NCBI GenBank assembly: GCA_014872815.1 | Contig: WKFK01000015.1 | Coordinates: forward strand, 62,001-126,000 | Direction of reading: 5' to 3' | Length of the DNA stretch: 64,000 nucleotides | DNA from: Paracoccaceae bacterium | Lineage (GTDB): Bacteria; Pseudomonadota; Alphaproteobacteria; Rhodobacterales; Rhodobacteraceae | Part shown: positions 37,514 through 44,091 of the stretch, in pieces | Position numbering within the stretch: position 1 is the first letter of the stretch | How the letters are laid out: the number at the start of each line of letters is the position of its first letter | Notes under the pieces: model-generated | Databases searched by the model: none | The model's input: the letters and a program-made list of their open reading frames with translations, nothing else | What the model was told of the DNA's origin: nothing | Program-made: the position numbers and the translations under genes

Positions 37514-38149
37514 ATGAAAACGACCTATCTTCCTGGCATCATTGCCATGGCTGCTATTGTTGTAGCCTCCAATATTCTTGTGCAATTCCTCTTTGGTCAG
37601 TGGCTGACCTGGGGGGCGTTCACCTATCCTCTCGCCTTTCTTGTGACCGATGTCATGAACCGCGTGTATGGCGCGCCTGCCGCACGTAAAGTGGTTTTTG
37701 TCGGTTTCATCGTCGGTGTGATCTGCTCCTTCATTGGTACCAAGATCATGCTCGAAGGCGACGGCTTCACCTATCCTGCCGTGACATTGCGCATTGCAAT
37801 CGGCTCTGGTTTGGCGTTCCTGACCGCGCAACTGCTTGATGTGGCGATCTTTGATCGGCTGCGTGATGGCGCCTGGTGGCGCGCGCCGTTGGCGTCGACA
37901 CTGATTGGATCCTCTGTGGATACCACGATCTTCTTTACCGTAGCTTTCAGCGGCGCACTCTCCTTCATCGAACCAGGCAACGATGTCAGCTGGGCAGGCG
38001 AAATGCTGCCTCTGTTGGGCACGGGTCCTGTCGTGCCGCTTTGGGTGAGCCTCGGCTTTGCCGACTGGTGCGTAAAACTTACGCTCGCGCTGCTCGCTCT
38101 TGTGCCATTCCGCATGATCGTGGGGTCTTTGACAGCACGCACCACATGA
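37514..38149 (+). CDS. queuosine precursor transporter (YhhQ/VUT family)
   Basis: A 211-residue membrane protein with about six hydrophobic helices. Family motifs are TWGAFTYPLAFLVTDVMNRV, YGAPAARKVVFVGFIVGV and DTTIFFTVAFSG. YhhQ-type proteins import queuosine precursors such as preQ0 and preQ1 into the cytoplasm for tRNA modification. I chose the ATG at 37514, because the open frame upstream passes through the hairpin region and is not protein-like. The ribosome binding site is weak. Downstream comes the small RNA-like region. Confidence 0.88.
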   Translation: MKTTYLPGIIAMAAIVVASNILVQFLFGQWLTWGAFTYPLAFLVTDVMNRVYGAPAARKVVFVGFIVGVICSFIGTKIMLEGDGFTYPAVTLRIAIGSGLAFLTAQLLDVAIFDRLRDGAWWRAPLASTLIGSSVDTTIFFTVAFSGALSFIEPGNDVSWAGEMLPLLGTGPVVPLWVSLGFADWCVKLTLALLALVPFRMIVGSLTARTT

Positions 38150-38155
38150 TTTTGT

Positions 38156-38190
38156 TTGACATATCTCCAACCTGTGGCAGGCTGGAGATA
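38156..38190. promoter_or_regulatory. TTGACA box overlapping a long inverted repeat
   Basis: A consensus -35-like TTGACA (38156-38161) abuts a 29-base inverted repeat: left arm TATCTCCA-a-CCTG (38162-38174), centre TGG, right arm CAGG-c-TGGAGATA (38178-38190), with one mismatched pair. No good -10 is found at normal spacing. It may be the operator of the small RNA region or a hairpin at the 3' end of the transporter mRNA. Confidence 0.45.
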
Positions 38191-38218
38191 CGCGAAATCA
38201 TCTGAAAGGAGGTGCCCA

Positions 38219-38275
38219 TTGTCTAGAGAAGCTATGGAGAACGAGGTCGGAACAGTTTGGGGAGAACGCAGCTGA
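38219..38275 (+). CDS. possible 18-residue leader peptide
   Basis: TTG at 38219 stands six bases after AGGAGG, part of AAAGGAGGTG, a ten-base match to the 16S 3' end. The product would be MSREAMENEVGTVWGERS, with one Trp and no run of any amino acid. The same Shine-Dalgarno can be masked by pairing with 38325-38332. Whether it is translated is unknown; the very strong ribosome site is the main argument. Confidence 0.4.
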   Translation: MSREAMENEVGTVWGERS

Positions 38276-38342
38276 GGCAGCCCTTGGCTGACGTAATGTC
38301 CGAATTGGTGTGATCCTAACCGACGCACCTCCAATCATCTCG

Positions 38343-38377
38343 AAGGGCTGTTTCCAACGCGGGAAGCAGCCCTTTTT
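38343..38377 (+). terminator. strong Rho-independent terminator
   Basis: Stem AAGGGCTG + TTTCC paired with GGAA + GCAGCCCTT (13 pairs including one G-U), short loop, then a run of five T. It ends the small RNA-like region, about 140 bases upstream of arfB. Confidence 0.85.
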
Positions 38378-38409
38378 GCTGCCAGTTTACCCTATCAACG
38401 TCGCCCAAA

Positions 38410-38457
38410 TGCCACGTCGGTATTGTGTCGGTATGACGTCGGTATTGCGGAGGTGCG
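38410..38457 (-). repeat. dispersed 48-base repeat, copy 2
   Basis: On the plus strand GTCGGTAT occurs at 38416, 38427 and 38438, an exact 11-base period, followed by GTATTGCGGAGGTGCG. The reverse complement aligns without gaps to 20503-20550 (16 identical bases at one end, 40 of 48 overall by eye). It lies 63 bases upstream of arfB. Confidence 0.75.
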
Positions 38458-38519
38458 AATTTCCAGCGCATACAATCCGGTAAATCTTAACAAACCGGCC
38501 GCGCAACGCGGAGAGGCCC

Positions 38520-38942
38520 ATGCTGCGGATCAGCGATGAGATCACAATTGAAGACTGGGAGCTGACCGAGCAGTTCATGCGTGCCAGCGGGCCCGGCGGT
38601 CAGAATGTGAACAAGGTCGCCACCGCCGTGGAGCTGCGGTTTGAGGCCGCGCGATCCCCTGCCCTATCCGCCCCCGTGAAAGCGCGTCTCAAGCGATTGG
38701 CCGGGCGGCGCTGGACCAAAGATGGGGCGATTATCATTCAATGTGATGAAACCCGGAGCCAAGCCCGAAATCGTGATATCGCGCGAGACCGATTGGCAGA
38801 GTTGATCCGCAAAGCTTTGGTGGCGCCAAAGCGACGGATAAAGACCAAGCCGACCTATGGCAGCCAGCAACGCCGGCTGAAGGCCAAGAAAGAACGCGGC
38901 GAAGTGAAATCCATGCGGGGGAAAGTCTCCCGCGACGATTGA
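38520..38942 (+). CDS. arfB: alternative ribosome-rescue factor ArfB
   Basis: Releases peptides from ribosomes stalled at mRNA ends. The 140-residue protein has the release-factor GGQ domain near the N-terminus (RASGPGGQNVNKVATAVELRF). A basic C-terminal tail (residues 105-140, with RRIKTKP, RRLKAKKERG and KSMRGKVSRDD) is the part that enters the empty mRNA channel in this family. The typical ArfB (YaeJ) length is 140. GGAGAGG precedes the ATG. It is preceded by the structured RNA region and the 48-base repeat, an unusual leader for this gene. Confidence 0.93.
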   Translation: MLRISDEITIEDWELTEQFMRASGPGGQNVNKVATAVELRFEAARSPALSAPVKARLKRLAGRRWTKDGAIIIQCDETRSQARNRDIARDRLAELIRKALVAPKRRIKTKPTYGSQQRRLKAKKERGEVKSMRGKVSRDD

Positions 38943-39008
38943 TTGGTGGTTGCAGCCTGTCTGCTTCGGGCGCAGTAATGGCGCGGGAGCAAACTAAGGG
39001 AGCATGCC

Positions 39009-40274
39009 ATGTCGGACGTATTGGCGCGGCGCAAACGGCTTTTGGGGCCACATGTCACCACATTCTACAAAGAGCCGGTGCATCTGGCACGCGGTGAGGG
39101 TGTTTGGCTTTGGGATACCGACGGCCGCAAATATCTGGATTGTTATAACAACGTGCCGCATGTCGGGCATTGCCACCCGCGCGTGGTCGAGGCGATTGCA
39201 AAACAGGCCGCCACGCTAAACACCCACACGCGATATGTGCATGACGGAATTCTGGAATATGGTGAGGCGCTAACGGCGAAGTTTGACCATGACCTGACCA
39301 GCATGGTTATGGTCTGTTCCGGCTCTGAAGCCAATGACGTCGCGCTGCGCATGGCGCAGGCGATGACCGGCAAGACGGGGCTGATCACCACCGACAATAC
39401 ATACCACGGCAACACAGCGGCAGTGAGCCAACTCAACAGCTCCAAAGAACCGATTGGCGGCTTTAAGGATCATGTGAAGCGTGTTCCTGCGCCGGACAAC
39501 ATGCAGCCGGCGGGCGGCACTCGGGACGGTCAGAAAGCGGCCTTCACCGCAGCGGTGAAAGCAGCCATTACCGAACTTGAGGCATCCGAATACGGCCTGT
39601 CCGCCTTGATCATCTGCCCCTACTTTGCCAACGAAGGCTTCCCCACGCTGGAAGAAGGCTTCCTGGATGAAGCTGTCGCAGCGGTTCATGCGGCAGGCGG
39701 CATTGTGATCGCTGATGAAGTGCAGCCAGGGTTTGGCCGGATTGGCAGCCATTGGTGGGGGCACCAGAAACTGAATTTTGCGCCCGACATTGTGACCTTG
39801 GGCAAGCCGATGGCAAACGGACATCCGGTGGCCGCGACAATCACGCGACCCGAAATCCTGACCGCGTTTCAGGAAGGCTTCAAATATTTCAACACCTTTG
39901 GCGGCAACCCGGTGAGCGCGGCAGCGGCTCACGCGGTGCTCAATGTGATTGAAGATGAGGGCCTCGTAGAGAACGCAGCCGATGTGGGCGCATACGCGGT
40001 GGCGCAATTGAAAGAGTTGCAGGCACAGTATGATGTGATTGCCGATGTGCGCGGGTCCGGCCTGTTTCTTGGTGTGGAGCTGTGGCGCGACGGGAGGCCG
40101 GCCACAGAAGTGTGCACAGCGATGATTGATGAGATGCGTAACCGTGGCGTGCTGCTGCATAGCGAAGGGCGGTATGACAATACACTGAAAATCCGCCCGC
40201 CCTGTGCATTTGATCGCAGCAATGCGGACCTGTTGGTGGAGACCATGACCGCGGCGTTTGAGGCGGTGCTATGA
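39009..40274 (+). CDS. class III PLP aminotransferase
   Basis: A 421-residue omega-aminotransferase-fold enzyme. Motifs: LDCYNNVPHVGHCHPRVVEAI, MVCSGSEANDVALRMA, the TYHGNTAAVSQL block, IADEVQPGFGRIGSHWWGHQ with the PLP-binding Asp, and DIVTLGKPMANGHPVAATI with the Schiff-base Lys. It resembles the aminotransferase/phospho-lyase group that in some bacteria is fused to an APH-like kinase. Here its stop overlaps the kinase ATG by four bases, so both probably act on one substrate, an amino-alcohol or hydroxylysine-like compound. Activity as a lyase rather than a transaminase is possible. Confidence 0.88.
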   Translation: MSDVLARRKRLLGPHVTTFYKEPVHLARGEGVWLWDTDGRKYLDCYNNVPHVGHCHPRVVEAIAKQAATLNTHTRYVHDGILEYGEALTAKFDHDLTSMVMVCSGSEANDVALRMAQAMTGKTGLITTDNTYHGNTAAVSQLNSSKEPIGGFKDHVKRVPAPDNMQPAGGTRDGQKAAFTAAVKAAITELEASEYGLSALIICPYFANEGFPTLEEGFLDEAVAAVHAAGGIVIADEVQPGFGRIGSHWWGHQKLNFAPDIVTLGKPMANGHPVAATITRPEILTAFQEGFKYFNTFGGNPVSAAAAHAVLNVIEDEGLVENAADVGAYAVAQLKELQAQYDVIADVRGSGLFLGVELWRDGRPATEVCTAMIDEMRNRGVLLHSEGRYDNTLKIRPPCAFDRSNADLLVETMTAAFEAVL

Positions 40275-41230
40275 ACAACCAGGAGGCCATTGTTGCCGCG
40301 CAGGAGGCGCTGAAGGCTTGGGGTGTGGAGATGACACCTCGGTTGATCAAGAACCGCGAGAACATTGTGTTGGAAGCGGCGGGACCGGATGGGCAACGCG
40401 CAGCGTTGCGGCTACATCGACCCGGCTATCAAAGCGATGATGCGATCCGTTCGGAATTGTGGTGGTCAGAGGCTTTGGTCGATGCGGGCATGATGGTGCC
40501 GCAGGCGATCCGCACATTGGCCGGCGACGTGCTGGCGACGGGTGGTGAACGTGTCGCCTCGCTGGTGACCTGGCTGGATGGTGAACCGCTGGGCGAAGGT
40601 GGCGTGCAACTGGCGATGGATGCGGCCGAGCAAGAACGTCTGCACGAGGCGCTTGGGGTGGAACTGGCGCGGTTGCATGTGGCCAGTGACGCGATGGTGC
40701 GGACTGAGGCGTTTGAGCGAGAGGTGTTGGATCTGGACGCGTTGCTGGGCGACGCACCATCCTGGGGGCGGTTCTGGGAGAATGCCAGCCTGTCTGAGGA
40801 AGAGGCGGCGCTTTTGCTGGCCTGTCGCGAGAAGCTGCGATCCGAGATAGGCGCACATGCCGAGGCTGGTGGTGATTTTGGGCTGATCCACGCGGATGCG
40901 TTGCGAGAGAATGTGCTGGTTCAAGATGGGCAAACACGGCTGATCGATTTTGACGACGGCGTGTTTGGCTTCCGCATGTATGAACTGGGCGTGGCCATGT
41001 CCCAGAATTGGGATCAGGCCAATGAGGCGGCGTTGGGGGCAGCCTTGCTAAGAGGCTACGCCTCTGTGCGGGCGTTGCCGCACCAAGCGGAGCAGTTGCT
41101 TCTGGCATTTACCGTGATGCGGGCGATGGCGTCTTGTGGCTGGGTTATTGGGCGCTATCCCGATGATCATCCGGCGGTGCGGGATTATGCCGAGCGGGCC
41201 ATTGCCATGGCAAAGCGCTATTTGGCCTAA
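40271..41230 (+). CDS. APH/choline-kinase-like phosphotransferase
   Basis: A 319-residue small-molecule kinase of the APH fold. The catalytic loop is FGLIHADALRENVLVQDGQT (HxDxxxxN with Ala-Asp) and the metal site is RLIDFDDGVFGFRMYELGVA (DFD). The N-lobe has an EAAGPDGQRAALRLHRPGY block. Translation is coupled to the aminotransferase (ATGA overlap). Phosphorylation of a hydroxylated amine followed by elimination or transamination is the plausible route, as in ethanolamine- or hydroxylysine-phosphate lyase systems; this is inference from pairing. Confidence 0.85.
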   Translation: MNNQEAIVAAQEALKAWGVEMTPRLIKNRENIVLEAAGPDGQRAALRLHRPGYQSDDAIRSELWWSEALVDAGMMVPQAIRTLAGDVLATGGERVASLVTWLDGEPLGEGGVQLAMDAAEQERLHEALGVELARLHVASDAMVRTEAFEREVLDLDALLGDAPSWGRFWENASLSEEEAALLLACREKLRSEIGAHAEAGGDFGLIHADALRENVLVQDGQTRLIDFDDGVFGFRMYELGVAMSQNWDQANEAALGAALLRGYASVRALPHQAEQLLLAFTVMRAMASCGWVIGRYPDDHPAVRDYAERAIAMAKRYLA

Positions 41231-41673
41231 TCCCGGTTGGCTTCCACCCAAATCGACTTTGAGGTGATTTCGGCGCCTGTGTTGGCGTCGATCACCTTCG
41301 GATTGGTGGGACTGCGCGTTGCGCGATCTAGGAATCGGTAAGGTTCCGACTTCTCCGTCGGCAGGTGGGTCTGCGCCCAAGCGGTCATGGCCTGCATCAC
41401 CGGAACAAAATCCTTAGCGGCTTGGGTAGGGTGATACTCGAAGCGCGTCGGGCGTTCCTGATAGGGTTTGCGCTCCAGAAGGCCGTGGGATTCCAGACGC
41501 TTGAGACGGTCCGACAACACGTGGCGCGTGATCTTCAGACGTTTTTGGATATCATCAAAGCGGCGGATTCCAAAAAGCGTGTCGCGCAGGATGAGCAGCG
41601 TCCAGCGGTCGCCAAGCACAGACATTGTGCGGGCCACAGAGCAGCCTTCGTTGGGGAGGTCAGTCCATTTCAT
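41227..41673 (-). CDS. HxlR family transcriptional regulator
   Basis: A 148-residue winged-helix protein with the HxlR start MKWTDLPNEGCSVARTMSVL followed by GDRWTLLILRDTLFGIRRFD, including the conserved Cys11. The wing region reads ITRHVLSDRLKRLESHGLLE then RKPYQERPTRFEY. The ATG at 41673 is the conserved family start; the frame reaches a little further upstream. It is divergent from a hydrolase, and three identical-type inverted repeats lie in the gap, so it very probably controls both. Confidence 0.93.
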   Translation of the reverse strand: MKWTDLPNEGCSVARTMSVLGDRWTLLILRDTLFGIRRFDDIQKRLKITRHVLSDRLKRLESHGLLERKPYQERPTRFEYHPTQAAKDFVPVMQAMTAWAQTHLPTEKSEPYRFLDRATRSPTNPKVIDANTGAEITSKSIWVEANRD

Positions 41674-41711
41674 GAGCCTGATGTAGCATATCTTACAGAT
41701 TTTCCCAATAG

Positions 41712-41782
41712 GTTCCAAAACAGAACTTGACTCAGTTCTGATTTAGAACTTATGATTCGCACAGTGAGTTCCATTTTGGAAC
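41712..41782. promoter_or_regulatory. three GTTC-N7-GAAC operators
   Basis: GTTCCAAAACAGAAC (41712-41726), GTTCTGATTTAGAAC (41735-41749) and GTTCCATTTTGGAAC (41768-41782) are three 15-base inverted repeats of one pattern in the HxlR/hydrolase gap. Centres are 23 and 33 bases apart. The third has the longest perfect arms. They are probable HxlR dimer sites. Confidence 0.75.
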
Positions 41783-41810
41783 CCGTTTGCGTTTGGCGCA
41801 GGAGAGAGTG

Positions 41811-42719
41811 ATGACCGACAGCAGTGTTCCTTCCGTCGTGCGGCGGCGGCGCAAGCTGCCACAGATCAAAAAACTAGCGATGCTGGCTGCGCTGCGGGGG
41901 CAAACGTGGGTATTGTCACACAGCGCGCCGGATCGCGCGGCTATGCGGCTGGCACATCTGTTCACCACGCCGCCGCGGCCAAAGGTGCGGGCATGGGAGC
42001 GCACAGCCATGGCGCAGGCACGCTATACACGGCGACGGTTTGGGGCACTGGGGTTTCTGTCAGTCTACCGCTGGATGCCGGAAGGTGCCGGACCACATCC
42101 GAAAGTGCTCTTGATGCATGGCTTTGGCGGGCGTGTCAGCCAGTTGAGCGGCTTGGCGGAGCCGCTGGTTGCGGCGGGCTATGAAGTTGTGGGGTTTGAT
42201 GCACCGGGGCATGGCAAGTCGCCTGCGCGCAATGCCGCTCTGCCAGACTTTGTCGATGCGCTGGAGATGTTTGCCGCACAGGAAGGGACATTTGATGCGG
42301 TGATTGGCCACTCCATGGGGGGCGCGGCGGTGGCAACAGCCTTGCGGTTGGGCATGGAAGCCAAGCGCGCCATCCTGATTGCGCCTCCGGTGTATCCGGG
42401 CACCTATCTGGCGCAGGCGGGGCGGATGCTTGGGGCCACGGACAAGGTTGCGGGACGGGCGCAGGCGTTGATCGAAGCGCGGTATGGGCGGGCGTTTGAT
42501 GAGTTTCGCACGCCGCTCAATGCGTCGGTTTTGGATCAGGACGCCCTGATCCTACATGACCGCGACGACCAGCAGGTGCCACTGTCAGAAGGGCAACAGG
42601 TGGCCGAGGCCTGGAAAGGCGCGCAGTTTGAGGTCACCGAAGGCCTGGGCCACGCGCGGATTTTGCGGGACCCTAGCACGGTGGCTTTGGTGCAGACATT
42701 CCTGATGCAGACTGCTTAG
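41811..42719 (+). CDS. alpha/beta-fold hydrolase
   Basis: A 302-residue hydrolase. The nucleophile elbow is GHSMGGAAV, with the oxyanion block LMHGFGGRVSQ. The acid is probably in LILHDRDDQQVP and the base in EGLGHARIL, all of the classic order. The basic N-terminus (residues 10-17, RRRRKLPQ) is unusual and lacks a signal peptide. I chose the ATG with AGGAGAG upstream. It is divergent from the HxlR gene and ends four bases into pncB on the other strand. Substrate unknown. Confidence 0.87.
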   Translation: MTDSSVPSVVRRRRKLPQIKKLAMLAALRGQTWVLSHSAPDRAAMRLAHLFTTPPRPKVRAWERTAMAQARYTRRRFGALGFLSVYRWMPEGAGPHPKVLLMHGFGGRVSQLSGLAEPLVAAGYEVVGFDAPGHGKSPARNAALPDFVDALEMFAAQEGTFDAVIGHSMGGAAVATALRLGMEAKRAILIAPPVYPGTYLAQAGRMLGATDKVAGRAQALIEARYGRAFDEFRTPLNASVLDQDALILHDRDDQQVPLSEGQQVAEAWKGAQFEVTEGLGHARILRDPSTVALVQTFLMQTA

Positions 42720-44008
42720 ACGATCACTTCCATCTCGTCCTGCTGGCCCACGCCAAACACGCGCTTGTAGCGTTCGATTTCGCTGGCAGGCCCCATGGCT
42801 TTGTTTGGATTGTCGGACAGTTTTACCGTCGGTTTGCCATTGGCTTTGATGGCTTTGCAGACCATGGAGAACGGCGCCAGACCGTCATCCGGCGTCAAGC
42901 CACGGAAGTCGTTGGTCAGCAAGGTGCCCCAACCAAAGGACACACGCACGCGACCGGCAAACTGAGTGTGCAGCTCGGCGATTTTGTCGGTGTCCAAACC
43001 ATCGGAGAAGATCACCAATTTCTTAGTTGGGTCTTCACCGCGCTCTTTCCACCAGCGGATGGCGGTATCGGCACCTTTGGCGGGATCACCGCTGTCGATG
43101 CGGATGCCGGTCCAGCCCGCAAGCCAATCCGGGGCGCGCTGCAGGAAGCCTTCCGTGCCATAGGTGTCCGGCAGGATGATGCGCAGGTTGCCTTCGTGCT
43201 CCTCATGCCAATCGGCGAGGACTTTGTAAGGCGCCTGGCGCAACTCCCCGTCGCTATCCGCCAAGGCCGAGAACACCATGGGCAACTCGTGCGCGTTTGT
43301 GCCGATGGCCTCCAGATCGCGTTTCATCGCAATCAGACAGTTGGAGGTGCCAACAAACTTGTCGCCGAGACCCTCGACCATGGCCTGCACACACCAATCC
43401 TGCCATAGGTAAGAATGACGGCGACGGGTGCCGAAATCAGCAATGCGCAAATCTGGCAAGGTGCGGAGGTGATCAATCTTTTCCCAAAGCTTGGTCATGG
43501 CGCGCGCGTAGAGCACTTGCAGCTCAAACTTGCGCATGTCGTGCAGCACCGCACGACCACGCAGTTCCATCAGGACCGCAAGCGCCGGGATTTCCCACAA
43601 CATGACCTCGTGCCATTTGCCCTCAAAGGTCAGCTCATACTGGCCATCACGTTTTTCCAGATGATAGTCCGGCAGGCGCATATTCTCGAACCACTCCATG
43701 AAGTCCGGGCGGAACATTTGGCGCTTGCCGTAAAAGGTATTGCCGCGAAGGAAAGTGCTTTCGCCGCGGCTGAGGGACAGCGATTGAATGTGGTCAAGCT
43801 GTTCGCGCAATTCGCCTTCATCAATAAGGTCCGCCAAACGTACGCTGGATGAGCGATTGATCAAGCTGAAGGTGACATGAGCATCGGGGCGATTACGGAA
43901 AATCGACTGACACATCAGCAACTTATAAAAGTCGTTGTCGATGAGTGACCGCACAATCGGGTCAATCTTCCATTTGTGGTTCCAGACGCGCGTGGCGATG
44001 TCGACCAT
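42716..44008 (-). CDS. pncB: nicotinate phosphoribosyltransferase
   Basis: Converts nicotinate, PRPP and ATP to nicotinate mononucleotide in NAD salvage. The 430-residue enzyme shows SLIDNDFYKLLMCQSIF near the start, the FGTRRRHSYLWQD loop with the conserved catalytic histidine, a GTSNCLIAMKRDLEAIGTNA block and IRIDSGDPAKGADTA, all family signatures. Length is normal. It is downstream of pncA on the same strand with a hybrid histidine kinase between them. Its stop touches the convergent hydrolase. Confidence 0.95.
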   Translation of the reverse strand: MVDIATRVWNHKWKIDPIVRSLIDNDFYKLLMCQSIFRNRPDAHVTFSLINRSSSVRLADLIDEGELREQLDHIQSLSLSRGESTFLRGNTFYGKRQMFRPDFMEWFENMRLPDYHLEKRDGQYELTFEGKWHEVMLWEIPALAVLMELRGRAVLHDMRKFELQVLYARAMTKLWEKIDHLRTLPDLRIADFGTRRRHSYLWQDWCVQAMVEGLGDKFVGTSNCLIAMKRDLEAIGTNAHELPMVFSALADSDGELRQAPYKVLADWHEEHEGNLRIILPDTYGTEGFLQRAPDWLAGWTGIRIDSGDPAKGADTAIRWWKERGEDPTKKLVIFSDGLDTDKIAELHTQFAGRVRVSFGWGTLLTNDFRGLTPDDGLAPFSMVCKAIKANGKPTVKLSDNPNKAMGPASEIERYKRVFGVGQQDEMEVIV

Positions 44009-44091
44009 AGTTCTGGTCCTTCACAGTCTTGTTTTCACGTTAATAGCCAGAAAACCAAGGCCCTGAAAGCCCTTAAGGTTGCACCCCCGGG

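Larger units (their letters stand above)
38205..38377 (+). ncRNA. candidate structured small RNA or attenuator leader
   Basis: A gene-free stretch with internal complementarity. Segment A, GGAGGTGC (38208-38215), can pair with C, GCACCTCC (38325-38332). Segment B, CAGCCCTT (38278-38285), and segment E, CAGCCCTT (38367-38374), both match D, AAGGGCTG (38343-38350). D:E with its extension is a strong terminator; B:D would exclude it. That is the layout of an attenuator, or of a roughly 170-base small RNA with a terminal hairpin. A perfect Shine-Dalgarno and an 18-codon ORF lie inside. I know no family that fits. Confidence 0.6.
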
